NCBI RefSeq assembly: GCF_008831285.2 | Contig: NC_045147.1 | Location: 124,001-188,000 of the forward strand | From: Nymphaea colorata | Lineage: Eukaryota; Streptophyta; Magnoliopsida; Nymphaeales; Nymphaeaceae | Length of the DNA stretch: 64,000 nucleotides | Reading direction: 5' to 3' | The notes under the pieces: model-generated | What the model saw: the letters and a program-made list of their open reading frames with translations, nothing else | The model's database searches: none | What the model was told of the DNA's origin: nothing | Position numbers and translations under genes: made by a program | Shown here: in pieces, positions 38,201 through 46,120 of the stretch | Layout of the letters: each line of letters begins with the position of its first letter | How positions within the stretch are numbered: position 1 is the stretch's first letter

Positions 38201-38525
38201 TTTATCTTTTTGAAAATTTGAAAGTGTCTGATATGTTGACAATGTGTTTCCTAGAAAATCACATCTTGAGGGAAACTCCCAAGAGAAACTTGTGGACGGT
38301 GTTCATGCCTGTGATGCAGCTTCGCATAATTAGCTTGTCTAGAGAATGTTCATGCCCGAGAACTTAAAGAACTGATACTGTCTGTTCCTGCAGGTTGTAA
38401 TTACAAAGTGCAACCACCTGTTCTGTAGTCTATGCATCCAAAGGAATTTGGAGATACGCCATCGAAAGTGTCCAGGCTGTGGCACGGCTTTTGGCCAGAA
38501 TGATGTACGAACAATCCATATTTAA
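9351..38525 (+). CDS. HUB2: HUB2-like RING E3 ubiquitin ligase (histone H2B monoubiquitination), 19 exons
   Basis: Coding exons: 9351-9488, 14006-14167, 14282-14369, 14488-14733, 14887-15054, 15169-15359, 15468-15551, 15652-15771, 15867-16053, 16129-16289, 17388-17459, 17653-17729, 31153-31347, 32325-32397, 32482-32568, 37053-37190, 37268-37470, 37682-37844, 38394-38525. They sum to 2,685 nt (894 residues plus TAA) with matching phases throughout; the plant family is usually about 880-900 residues. The protein starts with a basic KKRR patch, then is almost all coiled coil, and ends in a C3HC4 RING (C842, C845, C857, H859, C862, C865, C877, C880) with the BRE1-type ending CPGCGTAFGQNDVR. Exon 2 (DAIVLQYQNQRLVQQLE) is closer to HUB2 than HUB1 as I remember them. 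In plants HUB1 and HUB2 form a nuclear complex that monoubiquitinates H2B, affecting transcription, dormancy and flowering. Intron 4 uses a GC donor. Introns 1, 12 and 15 are swollen by transposons. All joins rest on splice consensus and reading frame; cDNA would settle them. Confidence 0.93.
9489..10009 (+). other. HUB2 intron 1, unique part
   Basis: T-rich intronic sequence following the GTACGT donor at 9,489. Nothing else is recognised before the hAT element that begins at 10,010. Confidence 0.6.
10010..13720 (-). mobile_element. Degenerate hAT transposon in HUB2 intron 1
   Basis: The left end is CTATGTCACATGGGTGCGGG and the right end reads CCATGTGACGTAG, its inverted complement with one change. 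Flanking octamers TAAGTTGG (10,002-10,009) and TATGTAGG (13,721-13,728) match at 6 of 8 positions, consistent with an aged 8-bp hAT target duplication. A second inverted terminus-like sequence (CCTATGTGACATG, ending 13,454) lies inside and could instead be the true end, or the end of a nested copy. Between the ends is a minus-strand hAT transposase relic. The family also occurs at 20,818, 32,592, 35,7xx and 62,889. Confidence 0.75.
10510..12503 (-). pseudogene. hAT transposase relic (BED finger, DUF659-like, hAT dimerisation domain)
   Basis: Read right to left on the minus strand the domain order is that of a plant hAT transposase. 12,503-12,219 has a BED-finger-like start (PLWSHVEK, later LLKIKGQGIQVCKDIT). 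12,211-11,984 has FFYPNRIPFNVARNPYW. 11,996-11,469 holds a DUF659-like stretch with DNACRATG and IVHSLNLALK. 11,164-10,916 has WDKGSTFLQCMAHSLIPKYY. 10,730-10,512 is the C-terminal dimerisation domain (CGERNWSAYSHIHNIKRNNL). Stops and frame changes separate the blocks, and an A/T homopolymer interrupts the finger, so it is inactive. Domains are assigned from memory of the family. Confidence 0.85.
14734..14886 (+). other. GC-AG intron (HUB2 intron 4)
   Basis: The reading frame and the conserved continuation (HGGLSAE to DAVIELQKIE) require the donor GAAG|GCAGGA at 14,734 and the acceptor TTGCAG ending at 14,886. No GT near the exon end keeps the frame. GC-AG introns are a known minor class, spliced by the major spliceosome. 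Confidence 0.8.
17961..17965. repeat. Target-site duplication of Copia B, left copy
   Basis: GCTTA precedes the left LTR and is repeated at 29,558-29,562 directly after the right LTR. This fixes both ends of the element. Confidence 0.85.
17966..18440 (-). repeat. Copia B 3' LTR (475 bp)
   Basis: Runs TGTAAACCAGG to TTCTAGCA on the + strand. It aligns over its full length to 28,673-29,557 minus the insertion there. Over the first ~155 bp I count about 18 differences, mostly transitions. Confidence 0.9.
20818..21712. mobile_element. Short non-autonomous hAT-family element inside Copia B
   Basis: The insertion splits the Copia B integrase frame. It is flanked by a perfect 8-bp duplication, CATAATAT at 20,810-20,817 and 21,713-21,720, the hAT signature. 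The left end is CTATGTAACATGG, a variant of the family terminus; the right end TTATGTAACAAA is eroded. Inside are TACCCG/GTACGG-rich subterminal text, the block CTCGGTCAAAGTTGACTGAG, and a (TA)n(TG)n microsatellite near the right end. There is no coding capacity. It shares its whole plan with the copy near 35,710-36,586. Confidence 0.88.
21526..21632. repeat. Compound microsatellite (TA)n(TG)n
   Basis: About 40 bp of TA followed by about 60 bp of TG with a few interruptions, inside the 20,818-21,712 element. The frames across it (poly Tyr-Ile or Cys-Val) are artefacts. Confidence 0.95.
22343..22347. repeat. Target-site duplication of Copia A, left copy
   Basis: GATGT precedes the left LTR and recurs at 27,764-27,768 after the right LTR. 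Confidence 0.9.
22348..22540 (+). repeat. Copia A 5' LTR (193 bp)
   Basis: TGTTGAATTAG to GGCTGTAACA. I count six substitutions against the right LTR, about 97% identity. Confidence 0.95.
22541..22552 (+). other. Copia A primer-binding site
   Basis: TGGTACAGAGCC directly follows the LTR. It resembles the initiator-tRNA-Met complement used by most plant Copia elements, with one base deleted. Confidence 0.8.
23228..23285. repeat. (AT)29 microsatellite
   Basis: 58 bp of pure AT in the Copia A leader between the primer site and gag. Its purity in a dead element suggests expansion after insertion, unless it was already long in the source copy. Confidence 0.95.
23383..24471 (+). CDS. Copia A gag plus start of protease, ending at a nonsense codon
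   Basis: An open frame of 362 codons. It has a UBN2/gag-type N-terminal region (LDGSSYEIWSCVF, then MWDFLKQTYSNEKN and LAQYFASIKSIYERLK), a Gly-Arg-rich spacer, and a CCHC zinc knuckle (CTFCGKIGHLEDRC) near residues 249-262. It ends with TTWIIDS then TGA at 24,469-24,471, followed in frame by Ala-Ser. In Copia proteases Asp-Ser is followed by the catalytic-loop glycine, so the stop falls on that codon. In a live element gag and pol are one polyprotein that forms the particle. The start ATG at 23,383 suits the conserved gag start. Confidence 0.9.
   Translation: MAAEGKTEMQYEHKNTDNLFSSGSTVKLDGSSYEIWSCVFMMSVIGHRKEHVIEEVEPVMNSGRHSSWKEDNNIVMSWIMNSVPRQITSIIAYYTSAKQMWDFLKQTYSNEKNVSKILQVEEELLNLRQGDQSLAQYFASIKSIYERLKALRPPCPTCHKTHGEQFMVTKFLQGLSPEHAVAKAQMLIGAEIPNPAEAYNRLSRLAVTLSLPSTDATPSALVASGGRGRNFFGGRGIGRGSGGGRGRFQCTFCGKIGHLEDRCWDKHGRPSAIPLGRGVASKQGKNSLQSSIGSIQAASSVVEGSLSSSNPETVTVNINKSEYEEFLAHRSTQPSASTVMIDNAMSVDTAPHDTCTTWIIDS
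24472..26076 (+). pseudogene. Copia A protease remainder, GAG-pre-integrase and integrase, broken
   Basis: After the nonsense codon the frame shifts at a 7-bp tandem duplication (TAGATGG at 24,551-24,557 and 24,558-24,564). 24,554-24,910 contains LLSVGQLINDLHCRV and the GAG-pre-integrase motif WHLRLGHPS. 24,985-25,443 contains integrase text (SIRTDNALEFK and a QNRVAEWKHR variant of the conserved glutamate helix). 25,594-25,932 is the Pro/Ser-rich linker. Several frame changes separate the pieces. Confidence 0.9.
26077..27219 (+). pseudogene. Copia A reverse transcriptase block (open for 380 codons)
   Basis: A long open stretch of pol. It holds the RVT_2 core from VGFKWVFTVKYNSDG through YKARLVAKGYTQTYGVDF and LDVKNAFLYGDLDE, the catalytic box VVYVDDIILTG near residues 179-189, then LRYFLGIEVAR. 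It begins in the middle of pol with a fortuitous ATG, so it is not a standalone gene. The catalytic Asp residues look intact. Confidence 0.93.
27220..27570 (+). pseudogene. Copia A RNase H remainder and polypurine tract
   Basis: After a frame change, 27,297-27,563 reads MNMYCDNRAATYIANNLVFH, then KRTKHIEVDCHYIRD, the Copia RNase H C-terminal block, ending with a stop just before the right LTR. The stretch TTGAGGGAGAG (27,560-27,570) is the polypurine tract. Confidence 0.88.
27571..27763 (+). repeat. Copia A 3' LTR (193 bp)
   Basis: Same ends as the left copy; followed by the GATGT duplication at 27,764-27,768. Confidence 0.95.
27769..28314 (-). pseudogene. Copia B gag relic
   Basis: The minus-strand frame from 28,314 begins MDERTTSIVLPKLFSSNY, then FIRSKRLWGLVDGS, and later HEAWNSLRMTY, a UBN2-type Copia gag N-terminus. 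It becomes frameshifted before meeting the Copia A insertion site at 27,768. Confidence 0.85.
28673..29557 (-). repeat. Copia B 5' LTR, interrupted by an insertion
   Basis: Aligns to 17,966-18,440 on both sides of a ~394-bp insertion (29,099-29,492). It ends TTTTAATA, the mutated equivalent of TTCTAGCA, then the GCTTA duplication. Confidence 0.9.
29099..29492. mobile_element. ~394-bp insertion in the Copia B LTR
   Basis: Absent from the other LTR. It is flanked by TATGACTG (29,091-29,098) and TATGGACTG (29,493-29,501), an imperfect 8-9 bp duplication. Its ends carry inverted GTGTCACAAA and TTTGTGAC. The inside is very rich in A and T runs with repeated AAACGTTTT/AAAAACG text. Similar right-end text (cccgagaaaaa followed by atatttgtsac) recurs near 59,450-59,497 and 61,670-61,737, so this is a repeat family. 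Its superfamily is not certain. Confidence 0.75.
29995..31050. mobile_element. Possible inverted-repeat element in HUB2 intron 12
   Basis: The left side reads TTGTTGTTAAAGTCTCACC and the right side ends CTAACACTTATAACAAC, roughly inverted. Internal GGCTTAGGTGA and CACCTGGTGCACTTTAAG text is repeat-like. Similar text occurs at 63,720-63,835. No coding capacity is seen. Borders are uncertain. Confidence 0.4.
31641..31700. repeat. (GT)n(GA)n tract in HUB2 intron 13
   Basis: GTGTGGGTGTGGGTGTGTGT followed by about 45 bp of GA with two GG interruptions, between exons 13 and 14. Frames across it are artefacts. Confidence 0.9.
32592..33981. mobile_element. hAT-family non-autonomous element in HUB2 intron 15
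   Basis: The left end CTATGTCACACAGGTATGGG and the right end CCATACCCATGTGACAG are inverted versions of the same terminus as the 10,010 element. The flanking octamers are poorly matched (TCTTTCAT and TCATACGT). Internal sequence is non-coding: AT-rich, with a stretch of plain CDS-like composition at 33,190-33,600 on the minus strand that I do not recognise. Near the right end a short (TA)n and a block GTTTTTTAAAATTG parallel the other short copies. Confidence 0.7.
33982..34860. other. HUB2 intron 15, unassigned
   Basis: No gene or clear element. Short open frames around 34,250-34,600 on both strands show no recognisable motif. Confidence 0.4.
34861..35240 (-). pseudogene. Ty3/gypsy integrase fragment
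   Basis: On the minus strand 35,179-34,973 reads YPYCVCQMAKGHHKN, then LHTPLPTTDHPWDHVSIDCI, then GLPKSNTSFDSIMIVKDQFS, the end of the integrase zinc-binding region and the start of the catalytic core. Only this fragment is seen, with no LTR, so it is a scrap within HUB2 intron 15. Confidence 0.8.
35710..36586. mobile_element. hAT-family short element, second copy of the 20,818 type
   Basis: The right end is GTACCTATGTGACATAG at 36,570-36,586, the canonical terminus. Inside, ACTCGGTCAATGTTGACCGA, a GGTTTTTTTTT tract, then (TA)n(TG)n at 36,485-36,518, and AAATTTTTTGAAAATGG follow the same order as in 20,818-21,712. The left border near 35,710 is eroded (TTATGCAGGGACACAAGG). No coding capacity is seen. 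It lies in HUB2 intron 15. Confidence 0.75.
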
Positions 38526-41500
38526 CGGTCACCATATATATTCTTTCTCCTCCCCGCCCATCTTTTTCTGATGCATATATGTATATATACCCTCATCTGT
38601 CTGTCTTATCTCGGGTTGATTTCTTTCCTTCATATTCTCTTTTACATTAATATCTTGCTGCTGCATCTTGCATTATTTTGTTTTCTGTGGCGGGATCGAT
38701 TGGAAAGTGAGGGTTCTACGATGGCATGTGATTAGAAGTTCCAACAGATTGGGTATTGCATTTTGTACGATCTGATCCATTAAGTTATTATCACACTTGA
38801 GCGTTAGGGTAGGACTTGGATGAGCATTTAGGAGGTTTGACGAAAACCGTTGACAAAAACTGAGGGTAAAATAACCGAAAAGGATCTCAAAAGGACCGAT
38901 GGTGCTGGGGCTTCTTTTGCTTAGCTAGCTCTCCTGTCACTTGTGCCGTTTGTTATGTGGGATGAGGAGACTGGGACTTCGGTGGGACTAAGTGATGCTG
39001 GAGTTGCAGGGACTTGTGTTCCTCACTTCGGTGTATGCGATTATTTAAATTTTTTATGATGGCGACTCTTTAATTTCTCGGTAACTGTATTTTGAGAAAT
39101 TACGTTTTAGTTACTTGCTTTATAAATTTTACTTTATAGATGTTAGTTCTATTATCAAATACTTAAAGGGTGTTACAGACACCTATAACAGATCGTTACT
39201 TTTCAGTTCTTCTACCTTAAAATTAGGGTAGATTTATGGAGCATTATGTTGCAGCATTTTATGAATTTGCTTGAACTTTTACGGCAGTTTTATTGGATGC
39301 ACAGCCTCTAAAGGACAAAAAACATAGAAAGATTTGTTCGTTCTGTGTCTAACCAGGAAGGTCCAAACTTGCTTGATGCTTTTGGCATCATCTTCTTCGG
39401 CGATGAATAATTCTGCATTAGCAATGTGGTTTATGAGATTTGTTTTCAGGATATGTCAAACTTCCTTCAACATTTAGCAATAATGAAAGATAATTCTTAA
39501 ATTTTGGATATTATTAACAATGCATCTAAGCTCTTTATGGCTAATTCATAAAACTCAAAAGTTTATTTCTGTTGATCCTACTATTAAATCAGTAAAGTAT
39601 TACCATTTTGCTGCAAGCAAAATAACATAAAAATATACTTTGAACAATTTTGGGCTGATTTTGGTTAATTTTTTAGCGTTAATAACAAAGGTTTCACCTA
39701 ATCAATTTTGACGTCAAGAAAAAGGAAGTTCACTGATTCAACTATGGTTGACGTGTACGATCGTTGATGAGCATCATTAAAAGAGCTCAAGGCTAAGTCG
39801 ACATGTATTTAGTGTGGCATAGGTATTTGTTGTCTCATGAACTGAAAGTTAAGCAAGTGATGACCTAAGGTTCAATTGGTGAAAATAATATTTAGCCTTC
39901 ATAACAATATCGATAGTTGCATATGCTTTTTATTGTTGTTGAAATTTTGTTCATTTTCAACAGTATTGAAAAGTTTGTTGTCTTGATGTCATCGAAGTTT
40001 TGATTATGTTTTCAGAAATTTCACGAATGGAGGTTCCATTTTTTTTACTGGCTGTTAGGCTTAAGACCTCAAACTGAATCCAAGCAAAAGCCTCGAGATT
40101 TGGTTTCATCTCCCTCGTCACAAACTGATAGAGGCTTGTACAAACCCAGCTTTCAATTGTTAAGGGAACGAAAAATCAATTCGGGTTTATGTTTCCATAT
40201 GTCATCTAATTCAAATTGAACTATTCCGGTTTATAGCGTTTACGAAAAACATTTGCCTAGAAAATTTTGGTGTTGCTAAAAATTTATTCCTCCATAGTTA
40301 AACATAGATGAGTACTATTTAGTGCAACTAAATAGGCTGTTACAAACTAATCAGCATAAAACTTGTTTATATTAAGAATATTTAATAATTAATAAATTAA
40401 CGTAATTTGAGGAGAAGATGTCCTAAAGTTCAATTCATGGGAGGTCCTTTTTTCAGTATCATTTAACAACTGAGTGCTTCTTCAGCAATATCCGAGAAGT
40501 TTATCGATTTTCAGTTCAAAACAAAAAAGGACAGATATTCTTCACGCAGTCGAGTCAAACATGTGGTGTGTGTGCGGCCACACCCTCCATGATTTTCTGA
40601 AAATTTCTCAGATATTAACCCCTTGAGTGCAGTTTGATTTTCCATGGATCTAGATCTGAAAGAACCTCAAATATGTGATAGCTGAAATCCACAATTATAT
40701 GGATTTTAGCTTCTACGTAGATTTCAAATCCACAGTTTAATATAAAAAATATATGAATTTTCAAATCCACGCTTTAATATAAAAAAAATATGAATTTGAA
40801 ATATGATAAAGGATGGTCCAATTTAAAAACTGTAGATTTCATCTCTGTATTGGCCGTAATCCAACGCATATTTTTTTTTTTTTAGTTTCAATGGCCTGGG
40901 CGTTCCATTGGTAACGGCGCATAAATATCTTCCTCCTGCCCTTGGACAAAGTGCGCCCTACTAGTCAGAACCGCACGGAATTTTAATTTCACTAGAGCGA
41001 TCTGGATAAGGATCTGTCAGTGTCCATGCAACTGGACCAAAAAACCCTTCTCCTTTTAAATTTTAATCCACCTTATCCTTTGTTTTTGAATTTCTTGTCC
41101 CGAGACAAAGCCAAAGTTGCTATTCTTAGGGAAACCGCATCTTTTACTTCCGCTCTTTGGGTGGAAGCTGCATTGAAATTTGGATGGAAAGTGTGAGTGC
41201 TACCCATCTACTTTTTACAAAAGACAAAATTAAAGCTTGAATTGTGGAAAGTATTAAGTTTTTTAAACAATTCTGACTGTTTTTCAGAGAAGTAAACTTG
41301 TTGAATAAAACCTTGGAAAGTAAAATGAATCTTGGATCAATCACTGAGGGACCTGATATGCTTTTATGACCTTTCAAGTTTTAGAAAGTCTCTATTCGCT
41401 TAGTTTTTATTCCTTGGGAAGTTCTATTTGCGATCTTTTCTAGTAATTGAGTTCGGAACAAGAACTTCAATCATGATAAAGTACACGAAACACATGTGAT

Positions 41501-41600
41501 TATGATAGGATATTATTTTCGTTAAGCAAACCCGAGTAATCAAATTTGGTTTTGGTGGACGATGGGGTGAATCAAGGAACAAAAACTGGATCGAATTGTA
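38526..41600. other. Intergenic region between HUB2 and the 240-residue gene
   Basis: Begins with the HUB2 3' UTR. The rest is AT-rich with no supported gene. A short tandem duplication (about 37-bp units, TTTCAAATCCACRSTTTAAT) lies at 40,720-40,800 inside a possible MITE-like segment (40,620-40,880). Short open frames elsewhere carry no recognisable motif. Confidence 0.5.
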
Positions 41601-41639
41601 GACAGAGTTGCCTCTTATCAGATCCTGTTGAGGTTCGAC

Positions 41640-42180
41640 CCATTTACACCACAGATTTCTCTAGTGCTGTTTGCCAGCATAGTTTAAGTCGAGCTGAGCC
41701 AGCTCAAACTGGGGTCGAGTGGCTAAAAGCCACAACTCATGGAGCCGAGCTTGAGTTGGTTGGCTGGAGCTCAAGGAGCACGAACTCTGGTTGGCTACAC
41801 CCGAGTCAAGGTTCAGCTGGAGCTTATTGGAGCCATGTATAAGTAATTACATTCAGGTTTTAACCCTGAACATGTGGATTGCGAGCTTCAAAGAAGAGCA
41901 TTGAAATACATTTTCACTTATGATTAAAAAGTGAAGTATCTTTACGTATTCTATCTCCACGAACTTAATCGAGTTTATCTCAGTCGAGCTTGCCTAGCTC
42001 AAGAACTTAATCGAGTTTATCTCAGTCGAGCTTGCCTAGCTCAAGCTCCCCTCATTAAATTAAACGAGTTCAATTTTTTTTTTACTGGAACTTGACTCCT
42101 ATTAAAGAATCAAGTTCTGGTCGAGTTTTAAGGAACAAGTAAGTTCGACTGAGCCTGAGTTACCTCGATTAGTTGAACAG
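41640..42180. mobile_element. GAGCT-rich repeat element, copy 1 (upstream of the 240-residue gene)
   Basis: Rich in GAGCTTGAG/CGAGCTTG text typical of plant short repeats of this style. It shares with 53,955-54,340 the blocks CTGGAGCTTATTGGAGCCAT and GTCGAGCTTGCCTAGCTC in the same order. It contains a perfect 42-bp tandem duplication (41,961-42,002 and 42,003-42,044). It ends about 340 bp before the start codon at 42,516. Confidence 0.65.
41961..42044. repeat. Perfect 42-bp tandem duplication
   Basis: Two identical units, each from GAACTTAATC to TTGCCTAGCTCAA, directly adjoining within the repeat element. The lack of differences indicates a recent duplication. Confidence 0.95.
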
Positions 42181-42280
42181 CCGTAGATGTCTCCCTCTTT
42201 CCTCTGATGCCCCTTCTGATCATAACTACAAAACCAGGGTCATTTGCAATACCCCCAATCCTGATCCTCCAACGTGGTCC

Positions 42281-42370
42281 CTATCTACCACCTCTCTCTT
42301 TCTCTCCCTCCCTCTCTCTCTCGATCTCGAGGATCCCCTGATTTTTTTCTCGCCCTCCTTCTCCCTTCTC
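42281..42370 (+). promoter_or_regulatory. Pyrimidine-rich leader of the 240-residue gene
   Basis: A long CT-rich stretch (CTCTCTTTCTCTCCCTCCCT and more) lies 150-240 bp before the ATG. Such tracts are common in plant core promoters and 5' leaders (Y-patch type). The transcription start is not determined. Confidence 0.4.
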
Positions 42371-42515
42371 CCCCTTTTCATTTGTTCTTCACTCTGGTCA
42401 GTGAACACTACTTTCCCCTACGCACATTTCAGCCGACCTCTCCAACCAACTCGACCTTGAAAAGGAGATTCCTTCTTGAATCTTGTTCCGTGGTTCTGAG
42501 TAACGTAACCCATCA

Positions 42516-44447
42516 ATGGTATCTTCCCTCCAGATCCCCTTCTCTTCTATTTTCACTGATACCCATTTCCAAAGAAAGGATGCATCTGCCAATCTCTTGT
42601 CCAAGTCCCTCTTCCCTTCTCTGGGAGTGGGGACTACCAGTCTCCGTACTGGTCCTCAGCGTCGACCTTGTTCCGGTTGTAATAGAAGGACGGGTGCCTT
42701 CCAGGCGTCCTTGTTAGAAAGCCCCGTTTTGTGGGCTGGACGAGTATGCATCTACTATGCTCTCCTGAAGGCAGGACTGGCTGGTTCCCAGAGCAATCCA
42801 TTAATTTCTGGTAATGCGATGTCGGCTTATTATTGAAAAAATTTGTATCTGCAGGGTTCTTTCTGGGTTCTCTATTTTGTGGCATATACTTTTCTAAGGC
42901 CTGGTTATGTCTTCATGTGCAGAAACTGGGAATGATGTTCCCCTCTCTACGTGGCTTGACAACTTGATGGGAAAGTCAGGTATATGATTTCTTTCCAACT
43001 CAAAATGTTGTTGCTTCTTCATTTAATGGCAGATGGAAGAGACATTTTAGCCGAATTTCGTTTTTCATTTCATGAATTGATGTTGAGAAGTGGAAATGCG
43101 GCGCTTAGTTATCAATGTTTCCCGTCCCTTCTTTCTATCGAAAGAGTAGAAAAAAAGTCAGCCTGGCTGAATGGCAAATTGCAACTATAAGTTGCTTGGG
43201 AAGTTTGCAGATGTAGAAACCATAGTGCTACAACATTAGGTTATTTTGACAAAGGAATAGAACCTATGGGAAAGAGAGGATCGCGTCATAGGAGATTGCT
43301 CCGGCTTATCCTATTTGTCTTGCTTAATCGGTAAGATAAGCTCCGGAGCAAGTACTGGAGAATGGATTGTATAAACTCGAGCGTCATATGTGCAAGAATG
43401 GAAAGAAATCTTGAATATCCAACCAGTTTTTACAACCCTTCTTTTTTCTTTCACCTTCTCACCTATTCTCCCCCTCACCCAATTTCTTCTTTTTCATTTT
43501 TTCATTTTCACGACATCTTTTAGGGTGGGAAAGGGACTTGAAAATCGAGTCGCAGAACGGCACTGCTGTTTCCGTTCTGGTTGATGCCTGTTCTTGGGTG
43601 TAGAAGTAATCTACTCAGAGATTGAGACATGCCAAACCATGTTCTTGTTTTTTTTTTTTCTTTAGATTAAGTTGTTATAATTTTCACTAGTAGGAACCAA
43701 GGGATGTACACAAGAATGTTAAATGGAATCCTTCCATTTGCTGAAAAAATTTCACTCAAAGAACTCTGCCATCTCTTTTCCATTTTTCCTTCAGCATCTT
43801 CGTTTATGCTGTTGCTATGCACCATTGAAGGTGCATTGCTTGATTGTAATATTTTACTCTTTACTCCAATTCGGCAACGCAGCTACTTTTCTCTATCTGT
43901 AGATTCCTCAGTTCATCTTTTCTTGCTCGGTCTGTTTAATTGAACATCTCCTCTCTATATATGGTAATTAGAGGATGACGAAGCGAACAGCAGAAGGAAA
44001 CTGGTCAGTAAATGGCATCCTACAACAAAGGGCACATTAAAGAGGAGCTACAGGGTTCCCTCAAAATCAGTAGGTCGACGCCTGCTTCAATCTATTGCCT
44101 CCTTGCTCTCAGAAGATGATAATTTCGTAGATGCTAGTTCCCACAAGGTAAGACACATGACATTCAGCGATGAACTTAATGTTCGTCATTTTGTTTGTGA
44201 TAAGTTAAATGTCACGCACATCTGGTGTATACATAAAGGAGGAAGTTGCTCGTTCCCTCGGGAGCTCAATATGAGCTGATCATATCAGCTTTTGGAGCTT
44301 CTAGCGTAAACCAAATAGAGGAAAGATTAGGCAGCGCGGTGCCGATGCTCGAGGGGGCATCGAGTTTGACCCTGGCCACAACACGAGCTTAGGAAAACTG
44401 ATCTGTTTCCTGTTATGAGGGATCTTTTTATCTTTGAAAATAATGTT

Positions 44448-44517
<70 letters not shown>

Positions 44518-45469
44518 CAACTTAATCTCCACCTTTCTTATCTTAAAATTGTCAGTTCATGTGATTCCCATCAATCTGGCATACAAGAGTTCGCTAGCTA
44601 CCAGCTTTCATATATATATATATATATATATGATAAATGGTTCATTGGCTCATGAAAGTTATAGGTTTATGTTTGACAATGTCTTTTAATGATTGATTAG
44701 TGGTATCTACAGATACGGAACTTTTTCTCTAGTAAAATTAAGAATCAAGGATCTTTTGAATGATATATCTGCTCAGAGTGGTATTATGGGCTGGCGTGAC
44801 ACAGAATGAAACAGCTTACATGGGGTGTCCTGCTCCAATTAACTTGAAATTTTTTGCAAAAAATGGCCGTCTCAATCCGACCTATTGGTGGCCTTCAGAT
44901 GGCATTAAAATTGAGCTGAGAGGCCATCAAGTCCCTGCCTGCCATTGAAACAATTAGATACCTTTCTTCGATTAAATAAATCATTCGAGGATGTAATTCC
45001 AATTTAATCAGTTGGTCCTCTGTAGATAAATCACTTAAAATGTGTCTACATAGAATGAATTTGGTTCATTTAGACTGCCAAATTAATGTGTGTGTGGTCG
45101 AATATTGCATAAATTGGTTTAGGGGAGTCGTTCTCTCACAACTGCGAGAAACAGATTTACATTCAGAGGCTTTATACCCAACTAGTACCAGATGAAACTG
45201 GAACACCTGCTGAAACAACTATAACCAATCAAATCTTTTTTTTTTGAATTTTTTTTTGCTTCTATGATTTACAGGGGTGTCGGATCAGGAGGGAGAGTGC
45301 TCATGGTGAAACTGTTTGCTGTAACAACGTAAGAGCCTTGTTTGATGAGCTTCCCACTCCCCATCTGGTAGTAGAGATCACAGCTTTCCCTGCTGGCCCA
45401 TTAACTGACGAGGATTACGCCAAGGCAGAGAAATTGGAGAAGGTGCTCCGTTCCGGTGCTTCAATTTAG
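42516..45469 (+). CDS. Unrecognised 240-residue protein, probably plastid-targeted (4 exons)
   Basis: Coding exons 42516-42810, 42923-42979, 43972-44147 and 45275-45469 give 723 nt (240 residues plus TAG) with consistent phases and GT-AG introns. Residues 1 to about 65 are rich in Ser/Thr/Leu/Arg and nearly free of acidic residues after position 20, as in a chloroplast transit peptide. The mature part has a conserved-looking WLDNLMG segment, a basic block (SKWHPTTKGTLKRSYRVPSK), an acidic stretch (LLSEDDNFVDASS), a CC pair in ESAHGETVCCNNVR, and a C-terminus with LVVEITAFPAGPLTDEDYAK. It has no membrane segment. I do not recognise the family or a function. The clean frame over four exons and the non-repetitive, balanced composition argue that it is real. 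Two long T runs and an (AT)n tract lie in introns 2 and 3. Confidence 0.85.
44452..44515. repeat. (AT)32 microsatellite in intron 3
   Basis: 64 bp of pure AT within the third intron of the 240-residue gene; a second AT tract occurs at 44,610-44,630. Confidence 0.95.
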
Positions 45470-46117
45470 GAAGCTGGAGTTTCAGAAGCTCCCATCCTGT
45501 AAATTCATTCTTTCCAACCTTTCGAATGTATAAGCTTGCTTGCGCTTTTGTCAGGTCCTCCGTTGAATCTTCTTTCAAGAAAAGACCATGTATTAATTCC
45601 CTCTTTAGTATGTTCTTTCCTTTTCTTTTTTTTTTTTTTTTTTTTTTGAGAGAGAGAGAGTGAGTGAGTGGCCATGCAAATCTTTTTTGAATGTGGGGTG
45701 GGCCTTCCGGCCCATAATTGGTTATTTGTAAACCGATCGGTCTCCAAAGTTTGCTATAAAACCATGAGCGAGTGCCACTGACTTTATCACTACCCCAGTA
45801 GGCGAATTGCTCGAATGGGACGACCCCACTGTTATGTTTTAAGAATAGTTGTCCATAATATGAACAAATGGTCCTAATCCTCTAGGTTGGTTGATCAGGT
45901 TCCTTGCCACGAGATGCATGCAATTGTTGGTGGCCATGCTGCTTCATAAAACAAACTCATGATTCGACTTTGTTCCTTATCTACCTTTGTTGGTAAAGGG
46001 GGAGATTTACAAGAAGCTTGTGGGGAGAGAAAACGCATATTTGGTCATGTCGACTTGGGATCAGTTTGCCAAAGGTAGAGCTATATTTCCTACAGTTGTA
46101 TAGGGAGTTCAAGACAC
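45470..46117. other. 3' flank of the 240-residue gene
   Basis: Contains the likely 3' UTR, a T22 run followed by (GA)n at about 45,629-45,665, and nothing else recognisable. The T run followed by GA repeats could be a minus-strand poly(A) relic, but no retrosequence was found beside it. Confidence 0.4.
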
Positions 46118-46120
46118 TAA

